Of a stretch of DNA of 64,000 nt, positions 42,213 to 54,109 are shown one piece after another. The position numbers were made by a program, and so were the translations under genes. The stretch comes from Isoetes taiwanensis (lineage: Eukaryota > Streptophyta > Lycopodiopsida > Isoetales > Isoetaceae): NCBI GenBank assembly GCA_021234155.1, contig JAJEKV010000028.1:2874567-2938566 (forward strand), read 5' to 3'. The first letter of the stretch is position 1, and every line of letters starts with the position of its first letter. The notes below the pieces were generated by a model that saw nothing but the letters and a program-made list of their open reading frames with translations, had not been told where the DNA came from and ran no database searches.

Positions 42213-43190
42213 TTATGGTGGGTGATCTGTAGAAGATGCACCATCAATCGATGCTTCTAAGTTCACATTGATCATATCAGGCCCTTTATAGACGTACTTG
42301 TACAAATATTTAACAGCCTTTACAGCAGCACATACCTCAACATTGATATGACACTTGAAGTACGATGTCAACCAGGGATTATATGGCACGACCCATCTAT
42401 TGTCTAGATCTATATCCCCTTTCTTCACCTTTCGGCCATCATCCCTTCTATATAATGGATATCCGTCAACAACTGTCGTCTCATCTGAAAATGCACGCGG
42501 ATAACGTTTTGTACACTTACCATCCTGCATGCACGGACTGTTCGGATATCCAGTACCACATGGCCCATGCATCATATTACGGGTCACTATATCATACAAT
42601 TCAGGATATGCGTCCTTGTCTGGTATTTCAGCATAAATAATTTGATCAATCTCTTCGGCTGTGAAGGGCTTGTCTGCCTGATCCAACATAGTCAACAAAT
42701 GTACATGCGGCAAACCTCTCTTCTGAAACTCAATAACATAGACTTTTGCGATTCTGCGACCGAATATACCATGATTAGTTATCAAATCTACCAGCTCTTT
42801 TACTTTCATATGAAATACTCTAGCCACTAACTCTGGTCGATCACTTGGCGATTGGCCATATAATAATTCCCTCCTAATCTTTTCCCAATTTGCATTGGCA
42901 GTCATGGTTATAGAACAATAGACATGGCATCCTGATACCGTTGGGTCATGTATCTTGGACCTCTCACATGCAAGGATGGTAATACAATTTTTCGGCCAAT
43001 AGCGCTTGCATCATCTCCTTCAAAATCCATAATACCTTGCAACATGTCTTTTCGAATGGTGTGTTGATTCAACACAATAAATTGTAGCCTTTCCTGTTCC
43101 ATCTTTGCAAACATATCACAAATGTATTCTTGAAACAACCGGCCAGCCATATGAAGGGGAGAGATGCATGTCCATGATGCGTGAATAGGG
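42213..43190 (-). pseudogene. Helitron HUH replicase (Rep) domain, broken
   Basis: An upstream segment (43150-42908) reads GRLFQEYICDMFAKMEQERL and ends GPRYMTQRYQDAMSIV. The following frame (42905-42213) holds the two-histidine motif (KRGLPHVHLLTML) and the tyrosine motif YLYKYVYKG. These are the HUH and Y2 signatures of Helitron Rep, which nicks DNA at the termini. About ten residues are missing at the 42908 junction. Two frameshifts in about 70 bp (near 42155-42225) separate it from the helicase. The N-terminus is absent upstream of about 43190, where unrelated DNA begins. Confidence 0.85.
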
Positions 43191-43238
43191 GTTTAAAATA
43201 AGTGTGCTTTTACATGCTGAGTTGGCTTGGAATATAGA

Positions 43239-43331
43239 TCCGTGGCACTATATTCTAACAGGGCTGAAGCATGGATCAAGCTTGACAATTACGGGAAAGC
43301 AGATAGGAATGATGCGATTAACAAAGCTTGA
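43239..43331 (+). pseudogene. Possible captured TPR exon fragment
   Basis: After a TTGGAATATAG acceptor-like sequence, a short frame reads VALYSNRAEAWIKLDNYGKA, then DRNDAINKA and a stop. This fits the tetratricopeptide repeat pattern (LYSNRA..KL..Y..A..D...A). It lies directly at the broken 5' end of the Helitron, in opposite orientation. It is short, so chance similarity is possible. Confidence 0.4.
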
Positions 43332-44320
43332 CAATGCATCTTGTTGAGAAAATGGTTGGCCATTGTTCTTTGAGTTCATCAATGTGTGTCTAGTTTGTTG
43401 TGGTAGGCTCTGCAGTCTTTATAAGAGCCCTAATTAATGTATTATTCTCAGGTAAAAAATTAGGGCTTTATAAAGACTTAATTAGGGCTTTATTAACCCA
43501 GTTCAAAGATATACTTGACATGTATCTGTGTCTCACAGATGTTGCTCGTAGAGGGTTATTGTGTCTTCTGTTGTGAAGCAAACATTTCTTAGCGAGCAAC
43601 GTTATCATCCTCCTTATCGATTCACAAACATAGCTCTTGTGGATCTGGGAACTTCAGCTCTTTTATCCTTAGTCATGATGGCAATAATAGTTTCTATGGT
43701 TTTTCTGGTGATGGGGTATGTATAGCAAGGTGCCACATATCATCTACTTTGTAGGCTTCTAGGGATCCTAGTATATTACCCAAATATACCATGTCAGAGA
43801 AAAGCAAGTTCGAGTCTGAACCACCAAAGTTGATAGGAAATATGACTACAAGTTTGGAAGGATTAGGCCCTTCATTATTTGAAATCTTAAAGCGTCAAGT
43901 AAGGGGTCATTTTTAGCTAGAGAGGAAATGATTAAATGGCATTTCTATATTCTCAAAGCTTCAAAGATGGGAAAGAAGTTATGAGACCTTATCCTACCAA
44001 AACAAAAAATAGCTGCTACAAATATAATATTTTGAGTGTATAATATGAAGTAAATCACGTTCTTCAAAAAAAAAAAAAAAAGCTGCTACACATCTTCAAG
44101 TTAAATTGGAGATTGAGAGCTCCATGTAGATTTCTGTGGGCTTGGCCTCATAACTAGAGGATTCATCAATGAAGGCTCACCAACTAGTTTAGAAAGCTTC
44201 TGATCTAAAGATGCTATTGTATATGCCGCACATCTGCTAGTATAGAAAGCCTTTTGTCTGACGGTGTTGTTGTAAATGCTATGCATAAGCTAAGATGAGG
44301 TGCGTTATTAATCATTGATG

Positions 44321-44415
<95 letters not shown>

Positions 44416-46613
44416 CAGATTGATTGATGAACTACACATATGCTAGTCTCATTGGCAGTTCATAGTCGTGCACCATAATTTTATACTGTTCTTTATGGAA
44501 TATCTTGGTAATAACTCAATTCTTGTCTTGATTTCCTTTGTTGCCCCATTCATCTTCTATTAAGCAAATGGTTTATTTACATCCAAAGACACAGATATGA
44601 CATTAGATGGCTAAAAACTCATATCTTGTAACATGTATTTAAGACATTTTAAGAGATAATGCATCCATACAGTTATATGCATTGGCTTTATAGTGTCAAC
44701 CACATGGAAATTAAGAAATGCATTGACATAAAATGTGTGTTCTCAAAATTAGAGGAAACTAAAGGGGAATCATGTAAATAGGACAAGAGTACAATAAAAA
44801 CAATGACATAGGTGTACAAAGAAAAGTAGACTCGCAAGAATGATGTCCCAACGAATGTTGTAGAATAGACCCTAAGGAAATAAACATTATTAAGTGATTT
44901 GTGTCTATTTGGAAGCAAAGGAACCGATGAATCTTACTTGGAACTTATGGATCAAAGTCAGTTGGGAATTGACGACCCCTAAACTCTGAAGAAAGAAACA
45001 TTTTTTAATCATTTATATGGACTCATAGGATGACGTAGAAATTTGCATGATGGCATTCTCTTCACATTTATAGATTCATTTCTTCCTTTACGTATCCTAG
45101 AAAAAGGAGGTTATAGATGTTCCGATCTCCGTGCTAAGAAAATTCCATTAATTTATCAAAAAGAAATGCCATTGCATTACAAAAGCCTTTAAGATCTAAA
45201 TAAACTATCCGAATCCTCCTACGTCGCCTCCAACAGCAAGAAAATTTCCAAGAGAATAGTTTGAAGAGGGCGAAAAATTTCAGTACAACTTAATCTTTTG
45301 CTGAACGTAGATTTAAAAATTCCATGATCTAATGGTATAAGTGATATCCAACTGATGTGGCAGGCCACTCGAATAGGCTAGAATTGCAGGAATTGTTGTA
45401 GGGGAATAGACAACTGCTAAAAAATAAAGTACAACCAACCACCATTCCATGCAATTACTTAAATAATGGTTTAGAGTTGTCCAACTACTACTAAAATTAA
45501 TATGTCCAGCGGGGTGCTATTAAGAAACTATATATGCCATAACCGATCAAGCACGATGACATCTACATAAACTCCTACTCCAACATTCTAAAGTTTGAGC
45601 TAAGGCCTGGCAAAGTCAGACATCTGTTAATAATACATAAAGATTACAATGCATAAAAGAGCAATCACAGGCCCAATCCTTCTACAATTCAAACTGAATA
45701 AAGATTCACCCAATATGGAGTTTTTATGGCATTGAAGTCGAACTCCAAAACCACACCGCCAAGAGAGCTGCAAAAACACGACTCCAAACCTTGGCTATGG
45801 TGATGGAAAAAGAAAGCAAGAACTTTCTTTGCATTTTGTAATTCATAATCATTGATACAAAAATTGGTGAATTGAATCTTACGGTCCACGGAGACCGAAG
45901 CCAAATTTGGTTGACGTGACAAGCTAGATGGATAGGCTTTAATTGCAGAAAGATTCACCTCTTTTAAACAAGCCTGCTAATAATATAGTAATACAATATT
46001 AATATGGTATACAAAGTGCAAGTGTACCATCCATCTACCATTAGATGAAACACAACATGGATCATGACTAGATTATGTTCCTTGATTTTGAAGCAAGCAA
46101 GTTTGAGATGACCTTCATGAGACATGACCTAGGTCAATCCAATATGATAAATCAACAATGGATCCCATGCGATTGCTTCCATAGTCACAAAACTTAAGTT
46201 GGGTCTATTTTTGTTTGAGGTTTAATATGGTGATGCTATGTGGCCAATATGGAATGGAAGTTTGGTTCGACATTCTGTATACAATATTTTTGACCAGTTA
46301 TTACATGTAGCATTTTCATGTTTTAGGGGAATGGATCCCAACTTTAGGTTTGTCCTCAAGACCTAAAACTCTCATTTGTGTTTTTATGTAGGCACAATTT
46401 GCTTTAGAGGATATGTCATCTTTCATTTGTGATAAAATTCCTAGTGGAGCCTTCTAGTCTTTCACAACTACGAATGGATATGGTTGTCTTGTTAAATTAT
46501 ACTAGTTCAACTAGAAGGTGGACCAAGGTGAGATCACCACCAACTTTATGTACAGAAGCATAATTTAGGATGGAGTAAAAAAGACAAATTGGTCTCATAC
46601 ATATAGGTTAAAC
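43332..46613. other. Intergenic, no gene recognised
   Basis: Only short open frames. It includes a (GATA)n microsatellite at 44322-44414, a poly(A) at about 44067-44081 and AT-rich DNA. A CGGTCCACGGAGACCG stretch at about 45891 is itself a palindrome and resembles the retroposon tails at 12.7 and 26.2 kb. Confidence 0.5.
44322..44414 (+). repeat. (GATA)n microsatellite
   Basis: About 23 uninterrupted GATA units, ending in GACAGATTGATTGATG. Confidence 0.97.
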
Positions 46614-48230
46614 TCAGCAATGAGATTCTTCTTCATAATGTGGAACCCATGCAGAATAAGCATGTACTGGTTGATCCTTCCATCTTAGTATCATCCATCC
46701 CCCATCCTTGCTCAGCATGAATTCTTTGTGATATGAAGCTGCAATGTCTCTGGATTTGCTAAAAACTTGTTGATCTAAAGACATGATCTCAAACCCAGCC
46801 CTCTCAGTTCTAACATGAGCTTTTCCATAACTTTCTGCCCTTTCTACCCTTTCTAATCCCTCACAAGCTACAACATTTAGGATTTCTCTGCAATACTTGC
46901 CTTGCTCAAACTTATAAGCATCAGGATGATCTCTGGGTATGCAATGCTCGAAAGAATCAAGGATCACTGCATGATATACCATGGCTTCAATAAATCTGGA
47001 CACAAAAAAAGGGGAGTCATAGTTTACATTTTTCACGCACTGAATAAAAACTGCAGGATTCATGCTTCTGATCTTGTTGAGCCACATATTTCTAGGGTTT
47101 CCAACCATCACAGATTCATCAATCAGGTTATGGTTTCGGAAAGCGCAATTTACAATTAAAACCTCATCTTCTTTCAGAGACAACCTAGAAGGCTCAATTT
47201 CTTCCCACTTAGCAGAAAGAAACCCATATTTGAAAGGAACACACCTTTTTCTTGCATAATCTTCCAAGCGAGAACCAGTTTCCTTAAGCACATTAGTGGG
47301 TGGAAAACCAGGAGGAGGCATGTCTATCCCTGTTAATCTGAACAGAGGAGGCCCTTCTGGCAGCTTGCTGAGTCCATCAATTAATGCAGGCCATTGATGT
47401 CCAAACAATATGCCATAATCTATGACATGAATCTTTTTCTTGCCTATGCAGGCATTTAAAATTACTTGGCTTGCAAAGAAATGTGGTAATCTCAAGTATG
47501 GAGTTTTTTCTGCGGTTATTTGAATTGCCCTGAACTCCAAATTTTTTAACCCATTGCATAATGCTTTAAACATGTTTCCTCCTAGTAAAGAAATTCGCAC
47601 TGCGAGAGCTTCAATAAAAAAAGAGGCCATTCTCTGAGACACATTTCCAACAGGATTTGCCCTCTTTCTAATTTGTGTTGCAATCCTGTTTGCATCACTA
47701 AAATCCCCATTTGAAACTGCCGTTGCACACTCTGTTAATAAGTCCAGTAAATCTCGATCTGGCAAATTTAATCTATCAAACACGTTTTGGTAGCTACTAG
47801 GGTTAATGATCATGGACTTATTTAAAAGAGAAGACCTGAAATCCTGTTCTAGGGTTAATTCTTCATGATGCTTTGTTATAGTAAATGGAAATCTATGCAT
47901 CCATTCAGAAGAATTTTCTTCAGAAAACAGATCATGAACCTGCCTATTATGAAAGGACGAATTTTCGGAAAAGCCGGGTTCATCTTGCGCCAGATTCCTT
48001 CTGCAACCAATTAAATCTGTCAGTTCCATTTGAATTCGCTCAACATCTTCAAGCTCATGCTCTGAGTCATTCTCCCGCATAAGCAGATCAGCAACATAAC
48101 CGAGGTAAGGATCTGGCTCTACGGAAATGGGATTTTGAGGAGGAGAAACAATGCCGTAGTTATGAAGTTGGGTTTGGAGCCAGGCTTCCTGGAGCCTGAG
48201 GGCAAGGGGAGAAGCGTGGGAGTACGCCAT
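46614..48230 (-). CDS. GRAS transcription regulator, LISCL-type, copy 1
   Basis: A single-exon frame of 538 residues; the start is the first ATG (MAYSHASPLALRLQEAW), homologous to the GRAS2 start. The N-terminal part (about 1-165) is acidic and holds YLGYVADLLMREND, like the short motif of LISCL proteins. The GRAS domain follows: leucine heptad I (PDRDLLDLLTECATAVSNGD), VHIID-type motif (KIHVIDYGILFGHQWPALI), PFYRE-like region (VPFKYGFLSAKWEEIEPSRL), FFVSRFIEA, and the SAW end (GGWMILRWKDQP to AYSAW). These nuclear proteins regulate transcription through partner factors. The frame is intact. Transposon-derived repeat DNA begins about 160 bp upstream, so its promoter has probably been replaced or shortened. 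Confidence 0.9.
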   Translation of the reverse strand: MAYSHASPLALRLQEAWLQTQLHNYGIVSPPQNPISVEPDPYLGYVADLLMRENDSEHELEDVERIQMELTDLIGCRRNLAQDEPGFSENSSFHNRQVHDLFSEENSSEWMHRFPFTITKHHEELTLEQDFRSSLLNKSMIINPSSYQNVFDRLNLPDRDLLDLLTECATAVSNGDFSDANRIATQIRKRANPVGNVSQRMASFFIEALAVRISLLGGNMFKALCNGLKNLEFRAIQITAEKTPYLRLPHFFASQVILNACIGKKKIHVIDYGILFGHQWPALIDGLSKLPEGPPLFRLTGIDMPPPGFPPTNVLKETGSRLEDYARKRCVPFKYGFLSAKWEEIEPSRLSLKEDEVLIVNCAFRNHNLIDESVMVGNPRNMWLNKIRSMNPAVFIQCVKNVNYDSPFFVSRFIEAMVYHAVILDSFEHCIPRDHPDAYKFEQGKYCREILNVVACEGLERVERAESYGKAHVRTERAGFEIMSLDQQVFSKSRDIAASYHKEFMLSKDGGWMILRWKDQPVHAYSAWVPHYEEESHC

Positions 48231-48381
48231 AGCAAGGACAAGAAGAAGAGATTTTAACGTCACGCCACAAGGAGGTCTCTAACCCTATACCCACCAAGAT
48301 ACCGGAGCACTCTATAGCGAAATTTTGGCCCAGCGAAAATTTTTGGCCGACACATTACAAGGGTGCATCCTATGTGAATTG

Positions 48382-48390
48382 TCTCTATAG
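48382..48390 (+). other. Apparent unoccupied Helitron insertion site (TCTCTA^TAGG)
   Basis: The right arm reads TCTCTATAGG. The left arm has only the TAGG half, directly after the Helitron CTAG at 38505. Helitrons insert between A and T, which fits the A48387/T48388 step. Inference from comparing the two arms. Confidence 0.55.
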
Positions 48391-49893
48391 GTTTTTAACA
48401 AATATAATAACTAGCAATACTGCAGGCATCCCGAAAGTGGTGGAGATGGGTGCAGAAAATCCCCAAAGTGGTGGATGACTGAAAATCTCTAAGAGTCGAA
48501 GTTGACTAAAAATCTCAATTTCACAATAAACTATTCACTAGGCTAATTGTTGGTTTACAACCACAATGCGATTAGATTAATAAGTGTAGGTAAGAAGATC
48601 CCTTAATAAGGGATCCCGTGGACGAAATAAACTTATCTATCTATCTATCTTAATAAGTGTAGGTAAGAAGATCCTTATGCGAATGCTTTAAGCAAATATA
48701 GTAACTTGCAGTAGAGCAGGCTTGCAGAAAGTGGTGGACATGGGGTGCGAAAAGTGGTGGAGATGGGGCGAGGAGGAGTTGTAGTTAGACTCAAAATCTC
48801 AAAGAGTCGTAGTTGATTGAAAATCTCAATGTGACAAGGAAGAGAGAATTAACTGGCTTAATCTCTTGCAGAACTATACTAAGTGTTAGTTTACAACCAC
48901 AATGCAATTAGATTAAGTGTACATAAAGGGATCCCTTACGAGTCTCAATGGTATTCACCCTGAAACCCCCTTTGGTTTTGGTGCATATTCACACGAGGGG
49001 TGACTCCGAGCATCGAGAGCAGTTGGATGGGTATATTTGCAAATTATTTCAAGATCTAGACCATAGATAGCAATCCTCGTTTGTGGGGTATACTTGTACA
49101 GGTTTTGATATACTATATGACGAGGTTTACGAAGTACTATAAGGTTTGAGGCAATGTACTAAATGGTGTTGATTTTATGCGATTTTAGGGAGTACAGAGG
49201 TTCTCGCTGCCCTACGCCAACCCTCGTGTGAGTATGCACCCAAACCAAAGGGGGTTTCAAGGGGATTTTAATTTAAAACTATTGAATGTAATAGTTTGTG
49301 TTAACTTAAAAAAAATTTGGCCCCTTTGGGGCCTTAAAGGAATTGTTTTCTAATATATATAACTCTCCTACAAATATGCCTTTAGGATATTCCTTTATGA
49401 CGTTTATTTCTGAAGACGATACATACCTTTCTGAGGAAAAAATAGGGATTAAAAAAAATGCAAAAAAAAAAGAAAGGGGCTGTGGAAAAACATCTGCGTT
49501 CTGGAGGCTGCCTCTGCATCCACCGCCATAGTCGTGAAGCCTGCTACATATGCTATCTCTCAAACTTTCATTTCAGTTATTTCGACAGAGGATTCCAGTT
49601 ATTATGCAGATACTTCAGCGGCAGATACTACCTAGTTTAGACAAGCATTTTGAGAACATGCAATCAGCTGCAACAATATCCCATGTTTGCGCTATCTGCA
49701 ATAGCTCCAATGATGTTAAATCCTGTCGCCAGTATGGTTCATGCATTTTAATTACTATGTAGACATTCAATGCTTCTTTTGAGCTAGCTCTAGGGTTATG
49801 GATGCATGCAGATTTACGAGCGGACGGCTCCTCCAGTTGCTCCTCCTCTCAACTCTAAGCTCTTCTTAGATGATATCCTCTATGGTAAGGTGA
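48389..49893 (+). repeat. Right arm of the 1.5-kb inverted repeat
   Basis: Inverse counterpart of 36978-38503. It starts at AGGTTTTTAACAAATATAAT and ends at TATGGTAAGGTGA. It contains the nested small TIR element (48963-49257) and runs on into Helitron coding sequence (49806-50507) that the left arm lacks. Confidence 0.85.
48963..49257 (-). mobile_element. Small TIR element (MITE-like) nested in the right arm
   Basis: 295 bp. Ends are AAACCCCCTTTGGTTTTGGT and the inverse of CCAAACCAAAGGGGGTTT. It is the duplicate of 37613-37913, at the matching position of the arm. Confidence 0.75.
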
Positions 49894-50507
49894 AAATTGA
49901 TGCTATTCATGCCTCAGTGGGCGTGAAAATTGATGAGGCACTGGCAAATGCTGTTGGTGGGGCCTATACTTTTAGGGTCAATGGCCGCATGTGCCATAAG
50001 ATGGGAACGCTATTGCCACCGCAAGGGCATCAAGAGCATGCAAAATTCGCATAGATATACATCTTGGATGGTGATGACATGCAAATTGAACGTAGGATGT
50101 CTATTTTTGATGGATTGAAGCAAGAAATAGTGGTTCAGCTGCAGGCCCTTATGACAGAGCACAATCCATTTGTTAGCATATTCTTGAGTGCGGCACAAAT
50201 TATGCGTATTCATCTAACCATGGATATCCATTTGCGTATACCTTCTTGCAACGTGCGGAATCCTGTGAGGAGGCAATATAATGCTCCAACTGCAAATGAA
50301 GTGGCTGTCTTAATGCCTATTGAAGATAAGCCCAAAGACGGTCAGAGGGACATTATTTTACACTCTAAGGATGGTGGTGTGAAGTTTATAGATGCATATC
50401 ACTCAGCCTACGATCCATTGCATTTTGTGTTACTTCTTCCCTATGGTACAGATGGGTGGCATTTTAAAATACCTCATGGATGGATTGGTGCAAAGGAAAT
50501 ACTATAA
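49550..50507 (+). pseudogene. Helitron RepHel N-terminal part, plus-strand copy
   Basis: The sequence shared with the left arm leads into an unshared continuation. From about 49960 it reads YTFRVNGRMCHKMGTLLPPQ. From 50064 the frame has DGLKQEIVVQLQALMTEHNP, then YNAPTANEVAVLMP, RDIILHSKDGGVKFIDAYHS and YDPLHFVLLLPYGTDGWH. These are the conserved blocks before the replicase in plant Helitron proteins (FRVxGxxxHxxGxLLP; LxPxYxxLxxPLLFPYG). Stops occur near 49759 and 50052. The similarity ends about where the minus-strand replicase fragment at 43190 begins, so together the two nearly cover one protein. Confidence 0.75.
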
Positions 50508-52198
50508 TGGACGGCTCTATCTACCTTGCCTTTTCATTCTAGCTTTTAATTCTTGAATTCTTTACTTCTTAAACACAAGCTGCTTATTTTAGCTTCTTTA
50601 GATAAAAGATATGCTTTTGCTGGTGCTATTCGCAAAAGACAATCCTCACAAGAAACACAAGGCCCACTCTAGCATTGAACTATACCTATTAAAGCCAATT
50701 GGTTGATTCGATCAAGGTTAATACAAAATGCACCATGGGTTATCAAAATGCCCAATTTCAAAGTAGAATTTCAACGCACCTATATTCATGGTAGTATTGA
50801 GTCGTTCTGCTATAGCGCATGTAATGTACTTTTGCAAAATGTAAACTTAACAATAACTGATATCCTTACACGTGCAAACTTTTCTGCATAGAACACAATA
50901 GCCATAACACTATAGCTTTTACACAAGTGCACTTAGTTAACAATTACGTAACCTTTTTCACTAATATAGGAAAAGTATTCCACAACAGGTGGAGTTATTA
51001 TCTTAGGAGATTTCAAAATTGATACATTGAATTTCACATTTATAAACCATGATATACAGTCTAGCCCTCTACAAGCAAGGTTTTCCAATACCAACCAGAC
51101 ATTTGTGATGTGGTATTGGAATAACCACTAGGTAATGTATTCGACCATCTATCTAATACATGCTGGCTTCAAATTAAAAATCCAACTTTACCAACTCTAT
51201 ATGGAATCCTTTTGGTTCTGACATGCAATCCTTCATGGTAAGAATCAATGACCATAGCTTCTTAGACCACTGGTACCATTTAGACTCCATGTCTACATGC
51301 GCCAAGTATAATCAATTGTTGATTTAATGATAAGGCCTCTACCTTTATCTCATCAATCAATTCAACAATTTTCAACGTTTCTTTTCTAAAGTTCCAATAT
51401 TTTCACAAGGTAGGTCCCCAATGTATGATAAGGCATCTATAATAGTTCATGTGATGATGTAGCCTTAACCTCTCTAGTGATCTGAAGATGAACAGCTGTA
51501 GTTGATATATTTTGCAACTTCTCCACAAAGAGAGAACGTGATAAAGCTCTATGAATTGTGGTCTCGACGTATCCTTGGCTCTAAAGCCAGTCTCTAGAAT
51601 AGGTTCCTGCGTTGAACTTTGCTAGAAACCTCCTTAATAGATTCCTTATTGCTTTTTCTTCTTGCTACGGTAAAACACACTGTGGAAAGGAGTCTCGAAT
51701 CAAAAGTTCTGGTAAGACGTGTACTATCAAGCATGGGGTTGATCTCTCTCTTTCGAACATATAGATTAGGTCTGTCAACATCCTTAAGGCAATACTCACC
51801 ATGCCTTCAAAATAGTGGAGCTTTGAATCCTTTACAGCCTTACATGAGCATGTACATAAAGCTTTCCCAGAATTCAATCAAATGAATTCTTTCACAATTT
51901 CTTTAATAGAGGTGCATTAAAAGCAATAATCGTAAACATGCATTGCAGATGCAACTTATCAATTGTAGAGCCTCTTTTCACACTCATGACGCAGCAACGC
52001 ATTCAAGCCATAGGCATTCAAAAGTTTGCTATAGGAACTCAAAGTTAATGTCACGACACTGGTACAAATTGCAGAGCCTCTTTCCGCACTCACAACACCA
52101 GCAATGCATTCTAGTCCTAGGAATTCAAAAACTCAAAATTAATGTCACGACACTGCTACAAAGAGTGATAGAGAATCCAAAAATTTATCGTCGTCTAA
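50508..52198. other. Intergenic; weak endonuclease-like trace and tandem repeat
   Basis: At about 50988-51100 a frame reads GVIILGDFKIDTLNF, like the GDFN site of LINE endonucleases, then breaks; too weak to call a gene. At about 51960-52160 a unit of about 105 bp (AGAGCCTCTTTYCRCACTCA to AATGTCACGACACTG) is repeated twice in tandem. Confidence 0.4.
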
Positions 52199-52432
52199 CT
52201 ATAAGAGTTTGGCTTTCCTCTTTTTCCCAGGCCTAGAAGGTCTTGTCTCATCAAGAATAACACCTTTTTTAGCTGCTTTAGCAGCTTTCCACATGGCTAC
52301 CAAGGCAATAATTAAAAACAAAAAGGAAACCACCACAACGTCAGAATCTGCCTCACCCGATAATGAGACTGGCATGGGGAAGTTTGATGATTGTGAAACA
52401 ATAGCAAAACCCAATCTTCTGCAACCCGACAT
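52199..52432 (-). CDS. Small ORF with one predicted membrane segment, unknown
   Basis: 77 codons from ATG at 52432. It has a hydrophobic stretch VVVVSFLFLIIALVAMW, then a basic tail (KAAKAAKKG, RPSRPGKKRKAKLL). The pattern is that of a single-pass membrane protein with a positive cytosolic tail, but I know no homologue and the start context is weak. It may be a gene fragment or chance. Confidence 0.3.
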   Translation of the reverse strand: MSGCRRLGFAIVSQSSNFPMPVSLSGEADSDVVVVSFLFLIIALVAMWKAAKAAKKGVILDETRPSRPGKKRKAKLL

Positions 52433-54109
52433 CAATACAAAGACAATAGCAAGACAAAGTATTCAACTCCAATCGCTTACTCAACTCTAATCTTGGATTA
52501 AACCACACACATCACAACAAAAAATATGAGCCGTACACGGCACAATAGATAGCTTGAAATAGAATGCGTCACAAAAGCCACCTAAGTGGCAAGAAATATA
52601 GCCTCCCAAATGGCACGTACATGTCCATCCAAGTGGCAAGATACATAGTCTGACATCATGCCAGAAATGCATATGACATAAATGTATGTAGAATGAACAA
52701 CTGTTTGACATAGAAACAAAAACCTATGCACATTTGAAACACAAATTCAGCATTCAAGCACGCATAGTGCATGGATGCGCTCTGGCAAGCTGCTTCCAAG
52801 TGACGGATCCTAGAGGCGAGCACAGCACACACACGATTAACTTCGGCACGAAAGACTCTTCTATCTCCCTCCGTGATATGCAACACATCGTGTTTGTGAG
52901 AGCCATTATCATATCCTGCAAAATACGCCATATGTGCCTCTTCACTCATTCAACATCCAAGAGCACAGAACCAGCGTTGTATGCCTACTTCACATTCACA
53001 ACTATAAGAATAAATGAGTGGTTAGACAACAAGAATAGCGCTCAGCAATCAAATAGTAGGAGATTTTCTGGGCTTGTCTTTCTTTCTCCCAATGCCATAG
53101 GCTGCTGACAGACTTCAGCCAGAAGGATTACATTATGCTACATAGTAGCCACACTTCATTGTGATGCTATGGAAGGGAGCATCTGCATGACTCTTAATTC
53201 ATTGTCGAATCGACCTCGGAATAGTATCATCACTGCTTTACCAAGGCCTGCCCTCCTATCGCTTTTAACACATATTTCAACCTTTTCTACCATCATGCTG
53301 GATATTATTTATCTTCAAAAGGTTCTTCTAAAAAGATGTTTCTATTTCTTTTATAAGATGACGAATCCTTATTCTTTGGGATCAAGTTCTGAAGCAATCA
53401 ATCCCTAAGACCTGGTCCCTAACTTCTTTGGGATGCCACAATCCAGATTCAGTGTGTTTCTAGCCTCCGTTGAATAGTCGTATCAATTCGTGGTAAGAAG
53501 AAGGCAACAACCTAGCTATCCTCTTCATCATTCTAAATTCTGAAAAAAACAAAAAAGCTCTAAACTGTACCTGCATTAGTGTTGCTTCCGACTACATAGC
53601 AATGATCAGGAGACGCCATCAAGAAAAAAAGAAGACATGAACCGCGACATGCACTCTTATTAGGAAATAGGCAGTCCAATTTGGAAACAACAAAACTTTC
53701 TACACCACGTAGCAGGCCCGGGATAATTTAGTGATTCAGATGGCCACACACGATCTCTTACCTCTAGTTATCCTAGCTCTGTATAGAACCTCGTCAAATC
53801 TGGCAGCCCATAGAATTTTGGCAAAAAAAAGGGGGCATATAGATGCCCTATTTTGTCATTTAAAAATCTAAAAATAGTTTCTAGCATGTTTAAAATGCAA
53901 ATGCATGCTCAATTATATAAAAATGGTCATAACCTTCACTAGGAACAAACCTATTACAATAGCTTCAATATTACAATATTATGTTATGTTCTTGCAACAA
54001 CTTCAATATTACTATTAGATGGTTTCAAGCATGTACAAGCTAGAAGCTTGGGGCACGTATTTGTATCCAAATATGTACGGAGCCATGGTGGGACATCCAA
54101 TTTTACGTC

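Larger units (their letters stand above)
38505..43190 (-). mobile_element. Helitron (rolling-circle transposon), 5'-truncated, with intact 3' terminus
   Basis: Minus strand: HUH replicase part (43150-42213), Pif1-type helicase (42154-39914), a two-exon accessory ORF (39795-39034), and a canonical 3' end. That end is the palindrome GCCCGGCAACGCCGGGC, 9 nt, CTAG, followed by target T at 38504. The 5' part including the replicase N-terminus is missing; homology starts at about 43190. Frameshifts between replicase and helicase show it is no longer autonomous. Confidence 0.85.

Noticed and set aside
44322-44414. CRISPR-like or telomere-like array at the GATA repeat
   Set aside because: Plain tetranucleotide microsatellite without spacers.
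48231-48263. Longer GRAS1 start upstream of MAYSHASP
   Set aside because: The upstream in-frame start codon is GTG. The ATG at 48230 aligns with the GRAS2 start at 57740.
36978-49893. One giant TIR transposon (Maverick or similar) bounded by the 1.5-kb inverted arms
   Set aside because: The arms are the 5' part of a Helitron family with coding sequence, one arm continues into further Helitron protein, no integrase or capsid genes are present, and no flanking duplication was found.
50985-51300. Independent LINE endonuclease
   Set aside because: Only a GDFK-type motif and a few following residues resemble the domain; no second motif in a compatible position.
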